A stretch of DNA of 64,000 nt from the NCBI GenBank assembly GCA_011800805.1, contig MPNW01000013.1:331345-395344 (forward strand), given 5' to 3'. This document shows positions 51,201-63,200 of the stretch, piece by piece. The translations under genes were made by a program, and so were the position numbers. Each line of letters opens with the position of its first letter. The stretch's first letter is position 1. The notes under the pieces are model-generated. The model did not search any database and was not told the DNA's origin. It was given only the letters and a program-made list of their open reading frames with translations. This stretch comes from Hirudo medicinalis. Lineage: Eukaryota > Annelida > Clitellata > Hirudinida > Hirudinidae.

Positions 51201-54200
51201 TCCTAATGGTGGGCATGAAACTCCAAACCATATTAATTATTAAATGATGCAACAAATTTATAATTTAACCCTCTTATTTACAGTAATTTGTCATGTTTAT
51301 TAATAAGATGATCATTGCGAAATTATTTGAAAATAATGCAACTTGCATTAGCAAACAATGATAATTTAATAATAATAAGAAAATAAATATTTTTGTTACT
51401 ATGTCTTATTTATAAACAGCATTGAAAGAATGCACAACTCCAAAATATTTTTAAATTTCCAGAAGGGTAAACAAGAAGTGGGCAATAAAAATTAACACTG
51501 AATGAATAAAATCCATTAAACGAACTCATGATTGACAATGAATATTTTTCTTTGAACTCTGTAAATATCCAAAAGGGATTCATTCTGGACAAAAATTCAT
51601 TCAATGTTGATTCAAAATTAAAAATATTTTTTTTATATTTTAAAAGTAACCGAAATCTGCAAAAGTCCGACTAAACAATTAGCAGCCGATTTTTTTACTC
51701 CTACGTTCTCCAGTTTGACTGACTTGCAAGTACTTTAGGCCACAAGCTTTAATAAAGTCTTTAATAAAGATATCAGTGAAAGAACAGGTCAAGTTCGCAC
51801 TAACTAACTAAAATGTCAAAATTCCAGGATTTAGTTACAATAAGGATTATTAATAAAATAAGGATTTACCAATGAGTAACCGGGGGCTACTGAACAGTGC
51901 CAAGTCACAAGTGTATATCTTGTCACCTGTACTGCTTGAAAAGTACAGTGGGTGATCGGTTAACGAACAGTCCGGTTAACGAACAAATCGGATAACGAAC
52001 ACTTACATGAAAGATTTTTGTGTTCGGACAACGAACACATATTCGGATAACGAACTTAAACGAATATCACGGAGCGGTTACCGGTAAGCGGAAATCTGCT
52101 GTCNGGAAAATCCTGAAAAAGAGAGAAAAGCAATCGACATTGGACATGTTCTTTAAGGCCCCATAAACAAAAAATGAAAAGGCCTGATTAATATACAAGA
52201 CTATATAAATATGTATTGTTTTTTTAATAAATTTACTAAGAAATTATACATAATTTGTTTTTAATTTCAGTTTTAAGGGTCTCCGGAACGAATTAATTGA
52301 TTTCACATAAAATCTATGGTAAATCGATGATCGGTTAACGAACAATTCGGATAGCGAACATTGTCTTGGAACGGATTATGTTCGTTAACCAATCACCCAC
52401 TGTATATCATGAAGGTTGTTTTCCAAAGACTGAAATGTTACGCTTTTGTGTACTGATCCAGCTGGTATAAGTAAAGATAAAAGGTGTGAATGAATCACTA
52501 TTTCGAATAACAACGGATCTATCGGCTTGTACCACGATTTAAGAAACGCCATTAAAATCTTCAGAAAGGGAATGCGATTCAAACATGCCATTGAACGACA
52601 TCTACTTAATATGTCATTAATAGAGATGTGGTTCTCATGCATTCTTATGTAATTATTATATATTCTGATATCAGTCTTGCACTTCTTACATGCAGAAAAA
52701 TTCCAGTTTCTTCACTCCCACCACTCTGTTTGGTTTCATTTATTCATTTGACTTACAAAGAAGTGGAGTTAAATTTACATAGAAACTAGAGAATAAGTCC
52801 TTTGAGTGAAACCTCGTTCGTGACTTTTGAGGACTTTTATACATTGTCTGAAAATTGTTTAAATTTGAACCAGTAGATGCCCGTTTTAAGTTTATAAATG
52901 CAAAATATTTACAAATTAATTGCTTTAGGTATTAATTCACGTTGTATATTTGAACAAATAAGTTAATCCTCCAAATAAATGAAATGGATGATGTTAACAT
53001 GAGCTTCATGCAATATCGGATCTATATCATGTCTTTTCATGAATAATCTGATAATAATACCAGCAATACGTAATAAGAATGACAACAATAATTCATGCCT
53101 AATCTCTTAATTGTCTCCGTTTACAACTCGATGCTTCTCGACGTGGTAATGACCGGGAAAGTTCAATCATGACCATCTTGATAAAATTACATTAAAAAGC
53201 TCTACCCTTAGAGTTAATCCCGAAAATTAGTTCGCACTGAAACGAAAATAGCAATTGCGGGAACCATTCATCACGCCATTGCTAAATTAAGACAGCCCAA
53301 ATATTTTCTTCCTTTTGGGTGCAAATTTTTAAACTTACAAATCACCTCAAAAATGTTTAAAAACAAAAACAAAGCAAAAACTAATAATTCTGATTAACTG
53401 GCTTTTGTTAGCATTTATAACGTTGGCATAGAAAGGTTGTTTTACGTTAAAATTTAAGTCGTTACGGTGTTTTTGGAAAAAAAAGTGATGTTGCGACCAT
53501 ATTTATTGTCCAAATCGAAATATTTGGTTGACCATAAAATATGTGCTAAAGCAATAAGTTATCCACGCCCTCCATCATCTTCAGGTTCGATGTGTTCGAT
53601 TATCCGAATGAAAAAATTAACCAACTTCTAATAATCGACGCCCTACTGTAGTTAAGCAGCTGGGAAGCCGAAAAGTGGATAAAATATGGAAAGGTAAAAG
53701 TACATACATTATTATAGCGATTACAATAATTAAATCTGCATGATTTCTATGCACACCGGTAAGAGATCAGAGAAGCCTTGGCAAATTTATCTGTCAAATC
53801 TTTTAACTCAAGAAAAATGTCAATAAAATGGAAAGATGTAATCGTTCTTCCATTCGAGAATCACATTGTTTATGATACAACTTCTGATCACTAAGCACGA
53901 CTTTCATCTTAGAACGTTTTCACTTTGTAGGGAATATATTAAGAAACATTCCGGAAAATACAATGATGTTTAAGAAGCCGTTATGCATTCATTAGAAATA
54001 CAAATTAAAAAAGAAAGAAAAGGAACGTCTTTTCCTAATATTATTATAATTACGTAATAATATTATTATAATTATATAATATTATAATTTTTATATTATT
54101 GCCATAATTATATAATATTATTATTATTATTAATAATATTATTATTATATTATTGCCATAATTATATAATAATATTATTATAATTATATAATATTATTAT

Positions 54201-57200
54201 TATTATTACTTTACTATTAATTTATTTTTTAAATGCATTTAAGTAATGCTTATAATAATAATTCTGTTGGTAAAACGGTCGCTGCATATATATTCCGCTC
54301 CAGATAAGTGTTAGGTTAATTAATATTGGGAGATGAAGCGATTTTAAAAGATGTTTAAATTGTGCCAGTCTTTTGCCATAGAAATAAATAAACACTTTTA
54401 TTTAAAGTTGCAAGATCAATTGGCATCTCCATAATAATTGCAATTTCAAGTTGCAATTTTCGAGCTGCACGTTCATTCTTCAGGTTGTTTCAAGACATTT
54501 TTCAAAATATTTACAAGATGCTTCTTTAAATTCTCCAATGAGAAATTGAAAAATGATTTCCATTTAACTTTCGTTAACAGAAAAGTTTAAATAATCCACA
54601 AACTCTGATTAGGCACAATCAATTCATTCATATTTGTTCACTCGTTTTAAGAGCGCCCTTCCTACTTGACGACTCAACCCATAATTCGCTTTGGACATCT
54701 TTTTACGATCTTTGGAAGTTAATCGTAAATACTCAACTCATGCATATATAAATAGAGATATATTGTTTTGTTATAACCCTTTAATAATTTCATTTTGATA
54801 ACATTGGCCCGAATTCATTGAAAACAGTGCCAAAGATGTAGTTGACCGCCTCATGTTTTATTACAACGACCAGGAACCACCAATGAAAGGTAAATTTCAA
54901 TATTATGTGCAAAATTACTTTTTCTAAATAACTCACCCAATAGACGAGATGCGCTTTTTAATTTATTGGAGTTTCAACATTCAAATAAAAATTAAAATAT
55001 AATTTAACATTTTCTACGGCTTCGTTCCTAAGCATTTTATCTTTTGTCCGACATGCTGTGATTCATTGTCATTTGGGGTTTTAAAGTAAGAAATATGAAA
55101 AATTGCTTTACTCAAATTTTCAAAATCTCCAGAAAGTTCTTGAATAATTAAATTGAATTCAAAAGTGCTTTTGAATTGATTTTATTTCCTTGAATTTGTT
55201 TGATCGTTTTTATTAAGTAGCTTAGAATGAAAATTAAATTCTATGGTGCAACAAAATGAGATGATTTCTAATAAGTTCATGTCATAATTACTGCCTTTTC
55301 TGTCCAGCGTATTACTTGTATTACACCCATTTGCGCTAACCAAAACTCTCGTATAAACAAAATTCTGTCACCAACCAAAAAAAAAAAAAAAAAAGAATAA
55401 CATTTATAACGACGTCAACTTTTTATTCATTTTTAGACAGGCCTACGGAAGTGAAGCTGGGTATTTACATCAACAGTTTCTACTCCATCAGTGAACAAAC
55501 TATGGTAAATAATTTATAACTGATAATTTATTTCCTCTGCCTTAATTGGCAATAGCTTTATCATAATAATCGCATTAATTCTTCACTAAGATGTGCATTT
55601 TGTAAAGTGTTAGAAAAGAGTCAGTTTAGAACATTTCAATAACCGACTAAAAAATATTAAATTAAATAAGCTTTTTAAATATATATATATATATATATTT
55701 AAATAATTATATATATGTATAAAGAAATATTTATGTAATTAATTAAATATTTATGTAAATATTTAGATATAAATATTTATATTTATATATTTAAATTTAC
55801 TTAATTTGGTATAAAGGTATAGGCATATAAAAAAATTAAAGGTATAAATAAATCCAGAAAGGATTGCCAGGCATACCGGTGCATAGAATACACCACCATG
55901 ATTTGGGAATCAATTCAGCAAGCGAAGAGGAACTGCTTAAGCCTATGCGTCGTGAGTCTTGACCTATCAAACACGCATGGGTAAGTGCCACATCAACCTC
56001 TCTGGAAAACGTTGGAAAACCATCACACACCAAGACCCGTCATCAACATCCTTCGAGAGTATTTCGGAGGGTTCGTGATGGGGTTTTCAAAGATGGCTTT
56101 TATAAAAAAGTGGATTCCGCTCCAGGTGCGCCATTTCTCCGTGTCTTTTTTGTTGTCGATGCAGGTCCTTCTAAGAATTTCTACACGTCTTCAATTAAAG
56201 CGTTCATGGACATTAGTAATGAACAAAAAGCAGGCAGTTCAGAGGAGCCTGGGCAAAATGAACGATCAGATCGAGTGGTGCAGAATGGCCTTCAAACCTG
56301 CGAAATCCAAGAGTCTAACACGAGGGAAAATTGCAGTGATGTCTTCTTTCAGGTGGCGGTTCAACAAATCCAGACTATTCAGGAAAAGCCAGTGAAAAGC
56401 CTAGGGGAGTGTTTGATGCAACCATCAAGGACAGAAATCAGGAAGCTGCTACATGGAAATTGATGAATGAGAGTTTGGAAGCGATTAGTGGAGAGTCCCT
56501 TTCCTGAAGATTCAAGATATGGCTAAAACAGTTTGTGCCCCTTTAGATCTTGGAGAAAATTCAATGCCCAAGAGGAAACAAAAAAGTCAAAAGAAGTTCT
56601 GATCTTTGAAGAGATATGAGGCCCTGTCCAAAAGATCTAAATCTAAACCATCATCCAAGAGAGGAAAAGGGAGATAGAAATTGCCAGAATCACAAAAGCA
56701 GTACAACAAGTCCAACAAGAACAATGGAAAACGTGGAATGAAGCCTTGCAGAGATCGATCTCATGGAACGATCTATGGAGCATGCCACCGCTCCGCTGTC
56801 TTTTGTGATCAGATCCCTGTACGACCAACTACCCTCTCGTGACAACCTGCGAAAATGGAGGTTGGTAGAAGATGTGTGCTCTGTGGAGAGATCCAGACGC
56901 TTTGGCATGTCCTGTCAAACTGTAAGTATGCTTTAGTACAAGGTCGGTATGCATAAGATCGGAATGAGACAATATTCCCAGGTGATTTATGAGAGTGGAC
57001 TTAGTCCAGAAACAGTAATGGCATCCACGAAGGCAGATACATCATCTTGGTGGAGCTGACTGTCTCTTGGAAAAACAAAATAGAGCAAAGCAACAAGAAG
57101 AATCCAATCCAATCAAAGAAGACAAGTATTCTGAGCTCACGATGAATCTGATAGACAAAAACAGAGAGTACAGAGTGCACTTCTTGGCCATTGAAGTTGG

Positions 57201-60200
57201 AGCACAAGATTTGTTGGCAGGTCCAGTTAGACCTTCCTCAGAGAAACTGTCCTGCTGATTCTCGTGTGATCTCGCATGGTCTAATGGTTAAGACTTCGCC
57301 ATCTCATGATGGCAGCACGGATTCGAATCCAGTTTTGGATCCTAATCATCTAGAGGTAACGGACGTTAACAACAAGAACAAAAAAACAAGGCCGACTCTC
57401 GTTGCGTAGAAAAGAGTTCTCGGAGAAAAAGGAATGGAAATGGAAGGTGATTTTAGGGGACAAGGGCATGGAGGTGAGAGCTAACAATCCAGCAGGGACA
57501 CCCGACTGATCACCGGGTGCGGCCCAACCCCAGAGAGCGTCAGGAGATCAGGGCCGAAACGCTCAAAGACTCCTCCGAGGATTCCCTGCTGGAGCTCCGC
57601 AGTCCCCGAGTTTCTTAATCTATTTAATATTTCCATTTACCCACTTGAAGTTTTTATTGACAGCTTTACTGTGTTTCTTTCGCCTGCCAATTTTCCCGCT
57701 GTCTTGGGACTACGTGCCCCCCAATTATGAAATTTTGTGCTTTCATAATTTTCTCACAATAATTCATAATTTTCATGCTGCTCTCAAAAACTTATTGACT
57801 TTTTTTTATTTGCTTCTACAAGATGCGACATAATTTTGTGACTCTAAAAGGTTTCAAACATATGCTCATCCCTCTTCTTTATTTTATTGCTTTTCTTTCA
57901 ACGAGAAACTCCTTTAAATATATTTTCGCTCAAAATTTTCAGGGTAATTTTGAGTAATTTAAAGGGCTATAATTGGTTAGAACTTAAATAACGCGTCATT
58001 AAAATTTAGATTAAATCAACATTATTATGTTGATTATTAGGAAGATGCAATTTAAACACAGTGATAAACATGAAATGGCTTCAACGAAAATTGAAATTGA
58101 GCATTTCAAGAAAACGTTGTAGGTCTTAAAAGTTCAAACTTTACAATTATTCTGCATAAAAAAAGCATAGGGAAGCTGAGATTTTTATATTCCATGTTTC
58201 AAGAACCTGTCAGATAACTTGCATGAAATTAAACAACCACAAGAGAATGAGAGGAAAAAGATGCGAAAGTGGAGTGTCTGAAAAGGCACTTGTTTGGGAA
58301 AATATTGTTTCATGCACTTTGTATCGGCGTTTGTTCGCTTCTTGTTTCATTCAGCAGAGGCAAATATCATTTTCAATGAGTGACATTATAATGGTTTGCG
58401 CACCATCAGAGCAAACATAATTTTCGACATCAATGGAGAACAGCACATCCATAATACCCATCGTTTATTTCATCAGAATTTGGAAGGCCTCTATTGTCTG
58501 GCCTAGCACAATAATGTATGAACAAATACTCTTTAATAAACAACATTGCTGCTGATAAATTTGCTTTTTGCTGGTATCTTTGAAGCTCAAAAGAGAGAAC
58601 CTCGAGCTAATACATGAGTCAGTTATTTTTGTCTTGATATTTTCCCAATTTATAAAGTACTTGAGAAAGAAAACTTAGAAAACAATGTATACCTGTGCTT
58701 TTTCATTCAGAGATGGATGAAGAATTGAAACAGCAAACGAATGCACATCGAAATAATAAAGTAATAACCCCACACGAATTCGTTACATTAATATTTTACT
58801 ATGTATATATATTTTGTTCTTAAATTAATCTGAAAGCTCATCCACCTCAAAGTTTATTGAAGGTTGAAATGAAACGACCTTCCGCTGACCACGAAGTTCA
58901 CCACGCATGTTATCAACCAAAATATATGTGCCACGAGTTTATTAAAATCAAAATTCATCAAAATGATGAATAAGGACTTGCAAGATGCGCAAGACCAGCA
59001 TGAGGACATGATTTCTTGGCTCCTCGCCTAAACAATAAGTACATTTATATAGCGCTATAACTGCGAGTTTCAAGGGTTCTTAAATAGGTGTTTGATTGGA
59101 ATTTATTAAAATATATCAGTAATTTAAAATATATAAATAAGTGCTTGCATTTTCAAAGAAAATGTTCTGTGGAGAAAATATCTTTTGGTTCATTTATATG
59201 ATTTAAGAGGTGAGCATGAATACACGAGAGTTGTTCGTCTCGACATTTTATGAATGGACGTTGCCTGTAAGCTAGATCCCATGTCAGATCATACTCGCCT
59301 CTTTATAAACGATATTTCTGAGCAGCACCCTTTCTCAAACCAAAACTTCCCATTTTTATTCGCATAAACTTACATAGCGTCTGTCAATAAGGCAAAGAAT
59401 CATTAGTTAGTAATATTAGTCTAGTAAAATCTCTTTCAAAGAATCTGATGTCAGTAAAATAAAAAATCGACAAAGTCAAACATAATTCAGCCACCAATCT
59501 CAGTCAAAGACTTGCAAAAGACACGGACAAATAAAGCTGTTTTTAAATGCAATCCTCAGCAGAATTTTATTTCAATGGTTTGGTGTAAAAAAAAAACAGC
59601 AACAACGAACTTTTCGTTTTCGTCCTCGAAGCGGTCACATTGATTTTGAAGTTAAGTTATTCTGGCTGAAATTGAATATCAAAGATAAATTTCGTAATTT
59701 AAGTGAGGCTTAAATGATTAAAAAGTATCGCATATTATTGTTATTTATAAAGTAATCATTGCAATGCAAAATGTGCATCGATTAAAGTCATTACTTTGTC
59801 TGGCGTGCTTTGTTTAGTAGTTATTGTAATAATGACGATATTAATAAGATGAATATTATTGCTTCAAGGACTATTCTGTCAGCATGTACCTGCGACAATT
59901 CTGGAGAGATCCTAGGCTGATGTTTCCTCCTATTTACAATAAAACTTTCGAAATAAGGATGGGAGAAACAAGTCTCAACCGGGTCTGGATTCCCGACACT
60001 TTCTTCAGAAACGAAAAGAGAGCTACTTTTCACGAGGTGACGGTCAACAATCGACTCATGCGCCTCAATGCTACTGGTCACCTCTGGTATGTCACCAAGT
60101 GAGTATCCACGTAATTTTGCATAATTATTTAACATTATTTAACGACATGTGAATGCGAAAAATGCTCGTGTCATGTATATGATGAATCTCATGCTGTTGC

Positions 60201-63200
60201 TGCTTCAAGCCTTTACTGGAAGAAATTATCATAAAGAAGAATTTGTTTGATGTTCGGTTTACTGTGAACTGAAAAGATTAATCAACTGAGAATTACACAT
60301 TTAATAAAAATATAAAAAACGATATTTGGTACTTATTGCGTAGGAAATATTTGAAAAGTCGTTTTAAATAATCCTTCCATAATAAAGTAGATCAGTGATT
60401 AAAACCTCATCCAAAAGATAACTTGAACCCGATGATGACGATGACGATGATGATGATAACACATCATTAAAATGTAAATATTTCATATTTCCTAGAATAA
60501 TTTTGTTACAGTTCATTCAAAATACATGAAATTAAATTAGTTCAAATGAAAATTGAAGAGAGAATCGAGTTCAGAAGTCAAGTGACAGGCTATTGAAGGA
60601 GGATGACACCAGAAAACGAAGGAATTGGGAAGTTTTGAAAGAACATTAGAACGACCATTTAATGCTCTGGTAATGGAGGAGCAGACTAAATATTGCATCC
60701 ATGGAAGATGAATATTTAAAATGATGACGTAATAAGTGCAATATTTGAGGGGGGGGAATGCCCATTATTTGAGAACTGAGGGAGGTGAGAGGGAATTGCT
60801 TAAACTTCGATAGCAGTATGTATGACTGCAAAATACACGTAATGGCAGGATCAAATAAACCGGCTTGATAGTGAATCGACAATGAGCAAGTCATTTTATC
60901 AAAAGGCTTAATGACTTCGGTAGCGACATATGATATTTCGTTCTTAATAATAATAATATTTTTATTACATCGAGTATTTTGTCGAATTTTTCTTTAACAA
61001 TTGATCAAACAATTAGTTAACATCCATACATATTTTAATAAGTCCACTATGTCATTATTAACAATGACATATTTTAATATATTTTTGACCTTTTTTATGA
61101 AATCCATATTTTGCACTAAAAATCTGCCACTTTTGAGGAGGACCCTTCAAGGGATCAGTATTGTTTTGTGATTCTTTCCTGAACATTCAATTCACAAAGG
61201 GAATGATTCTGGTATTCAGTGAACTACACTGCTACACTGTTCCATTAAAGATGAAAAAGACAATAATCGATGAATTTTCAAAAGTAAGTGCGATTCGTTA
61301 AAGATAAAAAAGATTTGATCACAAATGTTAGCAAATTACCAAGGATTGAAAAAGTTTAGAGTTTTTAGAAACATCTGCATCGAAATCTTAGCGGTGAGGC
61401 TCAAAGATCTCCCAAGTGGAGAAAGCCACCTAACTTCAACAATTTTAAAGCAAAAGTGGCTTATGCTTTTGTGTTTATTTTCGACCTTATTCGAAAATTC
61501 TCACAATTTACATAAATTCACATTGCGCCTACTTTCTTTCTGCCCATGAATCTTAACATTAAATTTACTTTCAATCTAAAATAGGTGACAAAAAATATTG
61601 TGTGAAAATAGTATGAACCACCAAATTATTACAAATACGAAGATTATTCAGGATTTTAACGGCGTCATCTAGAAACATTCAACTGACTTTTAGCAAAGAA
61701 ATCCATTTAGTGTAAGAATGTATGATAATATATTGTAATTGGATTTAATATTGCTCACTCTTGTTTTATGTTTTACTTTAAGAATTGACAATTTAATACA
61801 TCTCAATATTTTGTTTGCCTTTCAACACCACTTAAAGATTGACCCGAAACTTCCTAATTTTCCTTTCATCACGAAAAGCTTTTATTTCCTCTTTAGTTTA
61901 TGAATATTTTATGAAAGTAAAAACGTTTTCAAATGAAAAAAAAAATGAAAATGCCTGTTTATGTGCAGAAATCGAGGTTGTTTTTTGTGTAGAATTGTAT
62001 ACAATTTTAGAAAGAACCACTCAGCAGCTCTGACATGTGACAGTTAAACAAATCCTTGTTGCTCATATTGACCACATAAAGAACGTTATAAATGATTGCA
62101 ATTTATTTACTTTTATTCCACATAATTTCATAAAATCAATTTTGTCAACCATTGGATGCACAATAAAATAATCTATCAAATTCAAGTGAATTGTGAAATT
62201 GCAGTGCATTTCATCCAAGCACAATATAATTGTTCAAATATCTGATGAATAGATGGAAGGTTAGTGGCACTCTGCCCTGAACATATTTTATTCAGAGTTT
62301 CAGCTGGATTATATCCGAACATAAAAATTCTCCATTGAACTTTCGTTCCAAAAAGTTAGGATCACAATGATGGTGGGGTTATTCCAAAGACCTTTGAGGG
62401 ACGTCCCTAATTACTTTGAGAATAAAACACAATCAAGTTAGAAAAACATTTAGAACGAGTGCGTTTTACGGCTTTCCATTCAGCACTGAAGGTGTTTTTG
62501 AAATGATTTTTGCTAAAATGATTAGAAAATGTTGAACATTCAATACTTTCTTGACTTTCATTTTCCGCTGAAGTTGACCAAAATACTTCTCTCCTTGCAT
62601 GGGTTTATAATTATATCTATATCATTTATTTTATTTTTTTTGCGAGGAATTAATGAGGTCTCGACGCTAAAAAGAAATAATAACTTCAAGCTACTAATTA
62701 ATTTACTTAAAAAGCTATCACCACATTTAGTAAATGTGGACCAAATCTATTGCCATGTTTTTATTATTCGATATTTATATTCGATTTTTTTAATTCCATA
62801 ATTTTGTTTTACCAAATTTTAAAAGGGGCTTTTGCAAACTAAAGTAGAATTTTGTGGAATCCCCCAAATTAGAAACCACAAGGCAGCTATAATAAACAGC
62901 TTTTAAAAGTTAAAATCTTTCATCTTCCAGGATATCAGCCACTTTGTCATGTCCCATGAAGTTAGAAAAATATCCATTGGACATTCAAAGTTGTCCGATG
63001 ATGTTTGAAAGTTGTAAGTTCTTTGTTCTTGATTTATTCAATTGGTTCTGAAAGTCCATGAATAATTTCAGTCGGATACACAATGGACACCCTTTACTTT
63101 ACATGGTTGGACAATCCAGTTGATATCGAGAAAAACTTGGAGATGCCACAATTTAGTCTTCAAGGTCACTACAAAAAAGACTGCTCACAAAACTATACGG

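Noticed and set aside
50262..54215. CRISPR-like array or replication origin in repetitive AT tracts
   Set aside because: Repeats are simple microsatellites or a minisatellite without unique spacers, in a eukaryotic intron.
57262..57345. Functional tRNA gene
   Set aside because: Internal promoter boxes are good, but acceptor stems do not pair and the anticodon arm is irregular; treated as a SINE head.
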